From NCBI GenBank assembly GCA_019044685.2, contig JAGTXX020000012.1, positions 1,116,001-1,180,000 of the forward strand: a stretch of 64,000 nucleotides of DNA. Reading direction: 5' to 3'. Position numbers and translations under genes: made by a program. Under the pieces are notes generated by a model, which did not search any database, was not told where the DNA came from, and was given only the letters and a program-made list of their open reading frames with translations. Source of the DNA: Nannochloris sp. 'desiccata'. Taxonomy: Eukaryota; Chlorophyta; Trebouxiophyceae; Chlorellales; Chlorellaceae. Shown in pieces: positions 12,101 through 20,885 of this stretch. Position 1 is the first letter of the stretch; the number at the start of each line of letters is the position of its first letter.

Positions 12101-12472
12101 TCTCGATCAGTCAGTGATTTGAATCTATACACACATCCTGATGCATATAATAATAATATGAACACGACAATGGTACTTGGAACAGCAGGAAGGACAGCGT
12201 CTGATCTTTCTTGGATGTTTACTCAGCACCAAGCTATAGCTCATGGACTTGACGACCTGGGCCTTCCCGCTCACGTCGCTCCATTCTATCTCCGTGGCTC
12301 AAACGTTGTTAGCTGCTTTGTTGAAATGGGGAGACAGGCAGCGGACCAGCAAGCTGCTGCAATAGCCAAGCTGGCGGTGATGGATCCAGCAGAGCATAGA
12401 GCAGCAGAAAGAGAAGTTGCAGCGCTTTTACGGCCTGAAGTCATAGTCACATTGCCTGAAAAGGCGTTTTAG
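9125..12472 (+). CDS. FIG4: SAC-domain phosphoinositide phosphatase (FIG4/SAC3-like)
   Basis: Single exon, 1115 residues. The N-terminal half matches FIG4/plant SAC1-type phosphatases, which act on PI(3,5)P2 at endosome or vacuole membranes. Recognisable blocks are ISVYETAQKVYIVG and LVKIDRT at the start, GTIHCLDLL and the catalytic RTNCVDCLDRTN with the CX5R cysteine near residue 463. After the SAC domain (about residue 590) comes a roughly 500-residue low-complexity region rich in Ser, Gly, Pro and Gln with several poly-Gly runs. A short ordered C-terminal segment follows, with LDDLGLPAHVAPFYLRG and helices. Absence of introns in a 3.3-kb gene fits the window's pattern of intron-poor gene bodies. 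FIG4 rather than the SAC1 ER form is judged from the N-terminal blocks. Confidence 0.88.
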   Translation: MSQHLTNISVYETAQKVYIVGEDTEQDDCWHLVKIDRTNSPAAEDLSVVEDPTLYSWRKLQSVLRCLHDGNLSSGGLRKIVGPCPALVGACFAWGACPYLLLVTKTRTLGYIGGDNPIYGIDATSLIPLGPAGEPLPEPIAAEEARARRLLSLVALTKDFFFSFSWPIWNTVQRTFASATASTGHHLDEAFSSDRVWNEHLTSRLHSSLGCKHSRWVVPLVHGFFEQKHLSLLGRPLLLTLVARRSCRFAGTRYRKRGVTDEGEVANDVEIEQILELKDSSTGSSKRTPLISSVVQVRGSVPLFWSQTWDTSTAAATAALRPSIRMLHHLDPLYTATRKHFDDLRKRYGNGTIHCLDLLRHGDSKQQESMLSTEYKNAIMFLNRRAFPVSQRVGYVHWDLRRHAKKLSSSLLADLQKVQAPLLASTGIFISVPPLPLSFSSSSSQQQRHNRPQHLQHGIVRTNCVDCLDRTNVAQFTFGLLAIGQQLHALGVAPFATVPIDPGSSLAAELMSVYESMGHALAHQYGGSEAHTGFFKQQTAQLTGGGIGGDWQASLHLQGRDLLTSIKRFYSNAVTDEDKQAAINLFLGTFSPAMAAAETAKWGGWLRGRAASAAELSSGGGGGGSIAGNNLLLAPEPCLENPDTLTGNKHTSGTELLSSSSSLFENGPSPPEALLPSSLSTASLASEFDGDTDLSLPEILSSAVAPACGANSSGDRDTRAAGGGGKQQTATVSEQQQKKRWPPRPPAKAYSRPLLAPVSTGNTSSLITKVGGGLQSFDTMLPQDVRHVRLYSQHPPVTSKARSAGGTTVQPAFARGPPISSTRLVRSNSAGNASQLALEAARGNTVPPQQPQPQQLVATGNKVRSARDLRGDLVILEPGDSSQYGYNMSRNGSHVVLDLPVLPPGTSGYHTLAGLNLEGAPELRSSLPAPYPANVTRPSTAGNDPIARAKRVSFASLSALRKFVQGGGSGGGGGGSIFSENGAASGYISRTGSRSVSDLNLYTHPDAYNNNMNTTMVLGTAGRTASDLSWMFTQHQAIAHGLDDLGLPAHVAPFYLRGSNVVSCFVEMGRQAADQQAAAIAKLAVMDPAEHRAAEREVAALLRPEVIVTLPEKAF

Positions 12473-12843
12473 AAGTTTTAAAATAGTTCGTCTTTTAATA
12501 GAGATTTAAGCATAGCGAATAAATTATAAAATAAAATAAAAAGTTGAAGTCACTTTTTTTTCCTTTTGTTTCCTTACTGCCTTTGTTTTATGTTAGAAAG
12601 CCCACGAGGCATTCGATAAGTGCAGCTCTTCCATATTGTTTATAGTCTTTACACCTTTAGTGCATAGTTAGTACTCATCTCTTTACTATTGTTTCTGTTT
12701 CGTTGTTGTATATGTTTTGTTTGTGCCGTCGGCAAGGCCGTGGTTACGGTTTCTTGTTTCATTTTCTTGATGTATCTACATGTTAAGCAAAGCCATCCAG
12801 AAAAGGCATTCAGCAATGGATTGATGAACAAAAGCGGCTGCTT
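12473..12843. other. Intergenic region before the LINE insertion
   Basis: About 370 bases between the FIG4-like stop and the left target-site duplication of the LINE. It holds the FIG4 3' UTR and an AT-rich spacer. Short open frames exist on both strands but none has family resemblance. Confidence 0.5.
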
Positions 12844-12856
12844 GGAAAAGTATCGC
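12844..12856. repeat. Left target-site duplication of LINE
   Basis: GGAAAAGTATCGC, identical to 14471..14483 on the far side of the LINE tail. An extra T before each copy also matches, but the right-hand T is part of the TG tail. Confidence 0.8.
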
Positions 12857-14470
12857 TTTCGACCGAGTTGACCGATCTGTGCTCGGTGATATCATGCGTA
12901 GCTATGGTTATGACGATACTACTATCGCCAAAGCTATGGACCTACATGATGGTACTACCGCAAAAGTGAAGTGGGGCGGCAAACGCTCCGAGCCTGTTCC
13001 GACGTCCTGGGGTGTAGAACAAGGTGCACCAGCGTCTAATCCATTATGGAACCCCTACGCTGATCTCATTTGTCGTCAAACCATTGCTGATTGTGGACCT
13101 AATGCTGGCATTCAGATCTACCACCAACCCACAACTCAACTCGGTGGCTTTCCAGACTTGCCGCCTGACCCGACGATTGTTTATCTACATAGTCTTCTCT
13201 TAGCTGATGATATTGTCGTACTCGCTGACTCTGCTGCTCAACTTCAAACGTTCTTACTACATTTGGAGAAGAATTGCAAACGATGGGGAATGAGAATTAG
13301 TAAAGAGAAGACCAAACTGATGACCTTTGGCGCTTCAGCAGCAACGCCCGCGGCATGGTCACCGATTTGTATTGATGGGTCTCCGTTGGAGGTAGTAGAT
13401 GCTTACAAGTACTTAGGATCCTGGTTTAGTGAAAGCTGTACTTTGGATAAAGAGTTGTCTGTGAGAATTGGACACGCTATTGCCGCCGCCGTCCGGCTTC
13501 GGAACATATGGCGCTGTAGGTCCATAGGTCTTGCAACCAAGATAAAGGTCTATAAAAGCTTAGTACTTACTATCCTTCTATCATGGAGCTGAATCTTGGC
13601 CATTGACTGAGGCTCAAACTGCTAAACTGGAGACTTTTCACCAGCGGCAGCTGCGAATCATTCTCAGAATCTCATGGTGGCAGCACATTAGTAATAATGA
13701 AGTGTTACAGCGTGCACAGATCTATTCGATTGGAGATAGAATACGCCAAGTGCGTATGCTTTGGTTGGGGCATGTGATGCGAATGGGGCCCTCCAGGATC
13801 CCCTACCAAACCTTGTTTGGCCAGCTCAGCGGGAGGCGCCGCGCTGGTCGCTCACTTTCCCTCACTAATGTGTATTCAAAAGACTTGGACGTCCTGCGGG
13901 GTGGTCTACCCAATGGTCTGCCTTGGATCCAAGCGACATTTGACAAGCGAGCTTGGAAAAACTTTGTGTTGGGAAATTTTGACACTTCACCTCAGGCGCC
14001 TGCACCTGCACCGCCCTTTCAGGGGCCCCCAGGGCTGCCTATTGCTGGCGACAGAACCCTTGTGCGAATGGGGCTTGCCCCAAATAACCTTCTTCTCCCT
14101 GGTGTTCCTGATAGAAGACCCTATACTCCCCCTTCTGGACCTTACACCGGTGCACCTCGTGGCCGGCCTCGAGGTTCAGGAAAACGGAGCCGCCGTGGAA
14201 GGCGACCAGGCTCTTCTGTGTCCAGAGCAGGAAGATCAGAAGATGAAGGTGTGGTTCCATCAGTTCACTCTGATGGATCTACTCTGTTCTTGAGCTGGCG
14301 GCGATATCGTCAGGTGTTGAGATTTCTCCTTGTTAGTTTTCTAACACTCTTTCTAACCTATCGATTCTCTGTTTATTTTTCTAAATAATTGTCTTTATTA
14401 GATGTCTAATATTACTGGCAGTAGGGCACATTTTCTGCGCCAGAGACTGTAATTGTGTGTGTGTGTGTGT
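12857..14470 (+). mobile_element. 5'-truncated non-LTR retrotransposon (LINE)
   Basis: A 1614-base insertion carrying the C-terminal part of a reverse transcriptase ORF, a short 3' UTR and a (TG)n tail at about 14453..14470. It is flanked by a 13-base direct repeat, GGAAAAGTATCGC, at 12844..12856 and 14471..14483. I interpret this as the target-site duplication of a target-primed insertion truncated at its 5' end. The RT frame begins in mid-domain immediately after the left duplication. A related 3' end, with a different dinucleotide tail, is seen at 17113..17181. Confidence 0.85.
12858..14388 (+). pseudogene. LINE reverse transcriptase, truncated and frameshifted
   Basis: Open frame with FDRVDRSVLGDIMRSYG, VEQGAPASNP, the catalytic-site block LLLADDIVVLAD and KTKLMTFG, typical of the LINE RT palm. 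It continues to the thumb with YKYLGSWFSE. At about 13575..13590 the frame shifts: the first frame ends at a TGA while the continuation YHGAESWPLTEAQ runs in another frame. This continues through the conserved GHVMRM block to a Pro/Gly/Arg-rich tail and a stop at 14388. The first parts of RT and any endonuclease domain are missing because of 5' truncation. It cannot be autonomous. Confidence 0.88.
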
Positions 14471-14483
14471 GGAAAAGTATCGC
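14471..14483. repeat. Right target-site duplication of LINE
   Basis: Second copy of GGAAAAGTATCGC, immediately after the (TG)n tail of the LINE. Confidence 0.8.
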
Positions 14484-14717
14484 AACTTTCTTTCGCGAAG
14501 GTAGTACCTGACAGGTACGCCAAAAATGCCGAAAAAATATGCCAGTCTAAGGCCCAAATCCTTAAAACACACTGGTTTGCCAACATCATTTTTTAAACCG
14601 TTTGGATATACACATCATAATGAGCCAGCAAAGAAAAGGCTGGACAGGCTCGTGTGTTGCCCTCTAATTCATTACAACCGTTTTCTGATTTATATTAATC
14701 TCAGTACACCTGTAGTC

Positions 14718-15494
14718 ATGGCCCATGCACGAGATATTCTTCAAGGTGTTGTCGACGGCCTTGGAGGGTTGGTGGCCGCATTGCCCCAGGGCGACTGGCA
14801 GCAAGTCGCTTCTCATCTTGCTGCGCCAGGACAGCAGCAGATTATCCAACAGCAGCAGCAGATCTTGAACCAGCAACAGCAAGTTTCTGAGCAACAGCGT
14901 CAAGCGATTCCACAGATGCAAGCGACGCTCCAGGCAGTGCAGCAGCAGCTCCAGCAAATGCAAGGGACGCTCCATCAAATGCAACAGCAAACGGAAGCGA
15001 AGTTCCAGGGAGTGCAGCAGCAAACGGAAGCGAAGTTCCAGGAAGTGCAACAGCAAATGGAAGCGAAGTTCCATCAAATGCAACAGCAAACGCAAGCGAT
15101 TCCACAGATGCAAGCGACGCTCCAGGAAGTGCTGCAGAAGCAGCAGCAAACGCAAACGACGCTCCAGGACGTGCTGCAGGAGCAGCAGCAAATGCAACAA
15201 GACTTGGCGGTGATTAGGTGGACCCAAGCAAACGCTGCAATTAGGTTCCAGAACAAAAGATGTCTGGAACACCTACATCCATTGTACAAGGAGCGCGAGG
15301 CCGGCAACAGACCTGCGGGCGACCTTCCCTCTGCTGATGTGCAATTCCCTGCAACCTACACGGCGGTCTTTGGTCTCTCTAATAGTGAGCTTACCAAGCT
15401 GGAGACCTTCTACCAAGTTCAATTTGCTGGAACCCTGGTCCAAGAACGCAGGCGTGCATTTTGGGAATATATTTCCGAACCCGCTGCCTCGTAG
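14718..15494 (+). CDS. Gln-rich coiled-coil protein with 11-residue repeats
   Basis: 258 residues from the ATG at 14718 (MAHARDILQGV). An in-frame ATG at 14526 would add 64 residues of unremarkable, S/K/Y-rich sequence and is less likely. Residues about 35-160 are a Gln-rich coiled coil built from 11-residue units of the type QQQTEAKFQEV, encoded by 33-base tandem repeats. The C-terminal 95 residues are not repetitive: NAAIRFQNKRCLEHLHPLY, then VQFPATYTAVFGLSNSEL and a final basic helix. This layout (variable coiled coil plus a small domain with an FPAT-like block) recalls lineage-expanded proteins I associate with fungi and algae whose function is unknown. It sits just downstream of the LINE. 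Expression is uncertain. Confidence 0.55.
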   Translation: MAHARDILQGVVDGLGGLVAALPQGDWQQVASHLAAPGQQQIIQQQQQILNQQQQVSEQQRQAIPQMQATLQAVQQQLQQMQGTLHQMQQQTEAKFQGVQQQTEAKFQEVQQQMEAKFHQMQQQTQAIPQMQATLQEVLQKQQQTQTTLQDVLQEQQQMQQDLAVIRWTQANAAIRFQNKRCLEHLHPLYKEREAGNRPAGDLPSADVQFPATYTAVFGLSNSELTKLETFYQVQFAGTLVQERRRAFWEYISEPAAS

Positions 15495-16411
15495 AAGAGC
15501 AGGGTTCATTTGACATCTTCCCCCTTCTTCTGAGTAGAGCTGAACTTGAACGTCGGGTTTAGAAAAAATAAGTAAATAATAAATTACACGTACTTTTATC
15601 CTTTGATTGATTGATTGATTGTTACAGCGTTTTTAAATCTCCCACAGTGGTTTCATCACTCAGAACCGCAGGGCGATCGGCCGCCCCCCCTCCAGAATAG
15701 CAATGTAAAGCAAAGCAAGAAGGAAAAGTAGTAAGCAACACAGCGACAGGGCAGAACAGCCACAGCCACAGCTCACAGCCACAGCACAGATGCAGAAAGG
15801 GGGGCAACCACACAGCTCACAGCAACCGCTGGATTCCATCCCAGCGGCCTTTGGGTAGTGATTTCAGATGGTTTTACCTTCCTGCAGGCTACGCAACCTA
15901 AAACCCTGTGGGAAAAATTAGGACGTAGTGGAATCCATTTGCAGGAGAGGTAACGTCAACATGGACTCTTCAGCATTCTTGGGGAGCAAAGGCAGCGGCG
16001 GGGGTCGAAGCGCTGAAGGTGGAGGACCAGAGTTTATGAGTTTAATGGTGCTGGGGGCAGGGAGAGCCGCCAGCGTGCCTAAAAGACCATGAGTTAGGAT
16101 CATATCTACTGCAAAAGAGGGGCGAGGTGAGCTGGTGTGGCGAAAATAAAATTCCGAAATTCTTGTTATTCTTCCTCATGTTTGCTTAAGAAATAATGTG
16201 TTACTTTGTAAAGTTCCTAATTTAATTTGCTTTGGAACATTCCTCAATGCATCTTGACTTGCAACTAAATTTTGATGTGAACACGCCGTAAAGTATTGAA
16301 ACGATGGCTATTGGCAGCAATGGTTAGTTTTTGTTCATTTTCCCGCCGCCCCATTTCAGAGATCACATCTCTGGTGAAAGACCACCGCCACGACTTTCAA
16401 ATTCATAGTAT
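15495..16411. other. Gene-poor accessory spacer
   Basis: About 920 bases with no convincing gene. It contains a (TTGA)n microsatellite at about 15603..15621, a run of C near 15684 and a degenerate CCACAG-rich stretch around 15760..15830. A 44-codon ORF at 15960..16094 has no family resemblance. The simple repeats and lack of genes fit the surrounding transposon-rich interval. Confidence 0.5.
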
Positions 16412-17065
16412 TTGCCATTTGCAGACCCGGCACATATTCAATTTGTCACATGGGTGCGGATTCTATTTGGCAAGGTACCAATAAAAGGCCTTGCGTTTGA
16501 GTTTAGCTACCTTGACCCCCCGTTGTGGTTCTTTCCAAACAAAACTACCGACGTGGATTGGAAGGAGATAATAGACACCTATTACAAACACTGAAAGACA
16601 CTCGTCGATGGAGCTGTGACTGTCAGAGAATACCTTAAAGTTCGACCCACTGATCAGGGTGAACATTGGTATGTGCGTCCTGAAGATTCCACCTGGTGGG
16701 AATTGGACTATTCGTACTCAGATTTACCAACAATTGAAGATGGGCCTTTAGAGAAACGCCGAGCAAGATGGCATATATTCTCCATTAAGCACCCGAAATG
16801 GAGTGTATTTAGCGATAGCTATATCCACAGATATGGATCTGGTCCAGGCTCTCGTACAAATCCATCTGCCGCCAGGATATACGTTGAGTACCTTTCACAA
16901 CATGCTGACTTTGTAACGCCTGGTACTGCCAAATCAGCAAAATGGTTTGCAAGTCACATTTGGGACCCAAACACACACGAGAGTGCTCTCCGATTTTTTC
17001 TTAGCCTGACTCCCATCAAGCCTGATCTAAAAATCCAGAAGTTCAGCCTTACAGTAAGACCTTAA
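16412..17065 (+). pseudogene. Broken ORF of unknown origin beside a LINE 3' end
   Basis: One reading frame is open from 16412 to 17065 except for a single TGA at 16592..16594. The part before the stop (VTWVRILFGKVPIKGLAFEF and on) and the 149-residue part after it (rich in Trp, Tyr, Pro) look like continuous protein sequence. About 50 bases after its stop begins a segment matching the 3' end of the LINE at 14405..14470. This suggests the ORF belongs to, or was carried by, a related element. I do not recognise the protein. Alternatively the TGA lies in an unrecognised intron. Confidence 0.45.
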
Positions 17066-17112
17066 ACTGTCCTTAACCGGTGGATTGTTTCTATGATTTT
17101 TATCACTTTCAT

Positions 17113-17181
17113 TAAGATTGTTGTTAATGGCAGCAGGGCTCATTTTCTATGCCAGAGGCTGTAAAAGAGAGAGAAAGAGAG
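17113..17181 (+). mobile_element. Second LINE 3' end with (GA)n tail
   Basis: About 58 bases here align by eye to 14405..14452, sharing GGCAGYAGGGC, CATTTTCT and GCCAGAGRCTGTAA. In both copies simple dinucleotide-rich sequence starts directly after, TG at the first and GA at the second. No target-site duplication was found for this copy. Confidence 0.65.
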
Positions 17182-17355
17182 TTATTTCCGATTTTCTCCA
17201 TTTCACCCTGCTTTGCCGCCACCGTGGACGCATTGCGTGACGCAATGCTCACGCAATGCCAGGTCACCAGCTTTCACCGAAACCGGTTCCTCTTCTTCCC
17301 TGACCTTTCCTTGCGAAATCCTGCATTCTAAAACTAACTATCATAACGATCAACA

Positions 17356-18892
17356 ATGTCAAGACCAACGGAACGTATCCTGATCCTTGGAGCAGCAGGT
17401 CTGTGTTTATCTATTAATCATTGCGATCAAATTTGCAGGTTACCCAATTTTCTCTTGCGCCTGTGTATTCTATCCTAACACAGCGCGTGCAGTATATTTG
17501 TTTCTTTTATACTAGCTCAATAATCCCCGTTTCATCCAAATACTCTCACTTGCACTCTCAACTGCAGGAAGAGATTTCCACAACTTTAACGTCTTGTACA
17601 GAGAATGCGAAACTTGCTATCAGGTAGTAGGATTCACAGCTACCCAGATCCCCAACATCGACGGACGCAGATATCCAACTGAGCTTGCTGGAGCTCGTTA
17701 CCCTAAAGGACTTCCAATCTGGCCTGAGGATGACCTTGATACCATTATCAAAGAGCAAAACGTCAATCGCTGTCTTCTTGCTTATTCTGACTTGCACTCT
17801 ACCAAAGTTTTAGAGCTTGGCAGTCGATGTCTTGCAGCGGGAGCTGAATTTTTCTTGGTTCCTCCTCGCCACACTATGCTTCCTAGCTCAAAACCAGTAA
17901 TTGCAGTGTGTGCAGTCCGTACGGGCTGCGGTAAGTCACAAGCAAGCCGCTACATTGTCCAAGTTTTGAAACAACACGGCCTCAAGTCGGTCGTTGTCAG
18001 GCATCCAATGCCGTATGGAAATTTAGCCGAGCAAGCTGTTCAGCGTTTTGAAAACTACGAAGACTTGGAAAAACACAAAGTCACTGTTGAGGAACGTGAA
18101 GAATATGAGCAGCATATCAAAGTTGGTACAATCGTGTATGCGGGTGTTGATTATGAAGCTATCTTACGCCAAGCAGAAAAGGAAGCTGACGTGGTTATTT
18201 GGGACGGAGGTAACAACGACACCCCTTTTTATAAACCAGATCTGTGGATATGTATTACAGATCCACACAGATCTGGTAATGAACTCACCTACCACCCAGG
18301 CGATGTGAACTTCCGCTGTGCTGATGCTCTGGTAATCAATAAGGCAAACACCGCCCCTCCTGGAAAGATTGAAGCTATTCTCCGTAATGCCGAAGCGATC
18401 AACCCAAAAGGACGAGTATACATAACAAATTCTGAAATTCAGGTCGATAGACCTGATTTGGTAGAAGGGAAGTCAGTTTTGTTGGTGGAAGATGGCCCAA
18501 CTTTGACTCATGGTGAAATGCCCTATGGTGCAGGCCGTTTTGCTGCGGAGAAATATGGTGCAGCTGAAATAGTGGACCCACGTCCCTATCTGCATGGCAG
18601 CTTAAATCTGGTCTTCAAAAAGTACCCTCACTTGGGGAAACTGATTCCGGCGATGGGTTATTGGCCCGAGCAGATCAAAGATTTGGAAGCTACAATCAAC
18701 GCTGTTCCCTGTGATACTGTTCTTATTGCTACTCCGATGGATTTAAGAAAGGTCGTCAATGTTGAAAAGCCGGCGGCGGTGTCTACTTATGGAGTTGAAG
18801 ATAGAGAGCACCCCTACTTGTCAGAAGAGATTGAAAAATTTGTAAAGGAGGTCGTGAAAGGAAGCAAAGCTGATGGTGGGATCTCAGCTTAA
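17356..18892 (+). CDS. Cyclic 2,3-diphosphoglycerate synthetase-like GTPase-fold protein
   Basis: Two exons, 17356..17398 and 17568..18892, 455 residues; the intron splits a Gly codon in AAGRDFHNFN. The protein is collinear over its whole length with the archaeal/bacterial cyclic 2,3-diphosphoglycerate synthetase-like family of about 450 residues. Blocks are GAAGRDFHNFN, VVGFTATQIP, GRRYPTELAG, RTGCGKSQASR (P-loop), VVRHPMPYGNL, WDGGNNDTPFY and VEDGPTLTHGEMPYGAG. In methanogens the named enzyme makes the thermoprotectant cyclic 2,3-bisphosphoglycerate; many homologues probably do something else, so the substrate is not assured. No transit peptide is seen. Such a gene in an alga suggests old transfer from a prokaryote; the intron shows it is resident, not contamination. 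Confidence 0.88.
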
Positions 18893-19159
18893 GAAAACAA
18901 CAAAGCAAATGTACCCTGGTTCTTGAAAGAAAAGACAATACGAATATTAAAAAAAGAAAAAAGCTTAAACGTCTTTCACAAAATATTAATAGATAATTGA
19001 AATCTATCTCTCGATTAGTATTACAATCAAAATGCCATACAACTTCATGCTAACAAAAGAACACCGCCACGTGTAAATACACCTCTACTAACTAACAACA
19101 CTACCACCCACTATTTTTCTACTACAGTACAGTACAAGTGTACATCACTACCCCTCTAT

Positions 19160-20513
19160 CTATTCTTTCCCTACCCAACCAAGGATACTAAATATTTCGA
19201 TCAGGCCGATAATGACTTCAACTAAAATCAACCAAATCACAATCATTTCTAATCTCGTACCTGCCGCGTTATTCTGATGATCTCGCAGCATGTCCAGCAT
19301 TTCATTCAACACTTGGAACCTAGAATTTAGTACTTCCACTCGGTTGTCGTATTCTAAGTATTCACAACAACGCTTGTACAAAGCTTGCATGGAATCAGGG
19401 GCGCTCCAAAAGAATTCGGGGGTGTCTAAGACCGTAGAAAGGAGATTTACAGCTGAGCGTTGCAAGAATACACGGCCAATGAGCTGTGCGATTTGTTTCC
19501 GTTCCAATTTTACTTCTCCTACAGTTGCCAAAATCTCAGGCAAGTCCCTGGTCTCTTCCACTATTTCAACAACTCGCTCCTCATAGACTGAAAGTTTTGT
19601 AGACTGCGCCAAAGCGTGGCTAATACTTAATTTGAGCAAATGATCACCTGCTAAACGGTAATTAATGGTAAATGTATCATTTTGAATATGTGGTTTCTCG
19701 CTGGCAGTGTAATGAAAGCTAAATTCGTCTCTCTCTATTTCTTCAAGCGGGTACGGGTCAACAAGGACAGGGGTTACGAGGCCTTTAATCACAGCACGTT
19801 CATCTTCAGGGGCTAGATTCCATAATACAATAACCCCGTAATCGAAGTAAAATACATCTCCACAGCTTATTTCTCCAGAAGGCTTTATGGATTCATATCG
19901 TCCATAGAGGACATCGGGAAAAGAATGAAGAGGGGCTGTAGAATTTCGTTCTCTAAGGCGGAGCTCTAGTTCTTTACGGTCGATACTTTCTGCGATACAA
20001 TAGGTGGTGATGCGACCGCGAGCCCCGGCGATATCGCTTTCTACAAGATCCTCAAAGATTGTTGGAACACCTGTAGCGGCTTCTTCTAATGGGATTGGGG
20101 CTGCGGCTGGGTGAAGCTCGTCAGGGAGAGAGATGAAACGATCTCTAGCACGATTAGGCGCCGCAGGCTATATTGGAAGATTTCAAGGGAATAGAAAAGG
20201 ATGATTAGTTGACTGTTAAAAGGGGAGAGGGTATGAAAAGTGAGAAGAGGCGTGGCCGTCATTGAATAAAACCTTGAATTACCTGTCCAGGAGCTAGAGG
20301 TTTCCCAGAAGGGCCAGTGCGCTGCCCCCTATTGCGAACATCATTGGGTATTGTTGCAGTAACTCTGCGGCCTATGAGAGCAGCAGGATTGAAACTAGGA
20401 CGGGTTGGAGCTTGCTCACTAGAACTGCCTCCACGCTCTAAATCTCTTCGGTCTAGGGTCGAACCGGAGCCCGCCGGGAGAGGTTGATATCCAGGATATT
20501 TTGATTTCTTCAT
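19160..20513 (-). CDS. DUF155/RMD1-family membrane protein
   Basis: Two exons, 20513..20283 and 20167..19160, 412 residues. The ATG at 20513 is preceded in frame by a stop, which fixes the start. The DUF155 hallmark DVFYFDYGVIVLWNL is followed by the helical region with LERKQIAQLIGRVF, LDTPEFFW, YLEYDNRVEVLNSR. A single C-terminal transmembrane segment (IVIWLILVEVIIGLIEIF) comes last, as in yeast RMD1 and RMD8 and in plant homologues. Family members act in mitochondria or at endomembranes, for example in mitochondrial translation and sporulation. No clear mitochondrial presequence is visible; the N-terminal 80 residues are Ser/Pro/Arg-rich and look disordered. It is divergent from KNL1 across about 370 bases. 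Confidence 0.88.
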
Positions 20514-20885
20514 ATGTTGAGAATTTTTAGCCAATCCAAAAGTAACTTTGCCAAAGAAATGTACCAAAGCCAGTATTTAACCGCTCAATCACAAAGAACC
20601 AATGACGGTAGCTCCTCTTCCTCGACTGCAAATAAATCAATAAGGTATATAATGCCAAATGTGCGGTTCACTTGAGCTGCTAATACATCAATGCCCAAAA
20701 TGGAGGAAACGCCGAATATGTTCAAAAAGCTGCAATTTCTGCGAATAAAAAAGCCGCATTTGCAATTTCAACTACTTCTTAAAATATTGCTAAAATTGAT
20801 CATCGGGAATTGATCAGCTGTGCTGATGACTTGCACTTGACAATAACTAACTTGATAAAAATTAATTGCAACTGTCAATTGTGGA
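20514..20885. promoter_or_regulatory. Divergent promoter region DUF155 / KNL1
   Basis: 372 bases between divergent start codons, so both promoters are expected here. The sequence is AT-rich; no specific element was recognised. Confidence 0.5.

Noticed and set aside
14664..15272. 202-codon minus-strand Leu-rich ORF
   Set aside because: It is the complement of CAG-type Gln codons of the repeat protein on the plus strand.
15918..16103. Short minus-strand Pro/Leu-rich ORF in the accessory spacer
   Set aside because: Low-complexity and no similarity; no splice partners were seen.
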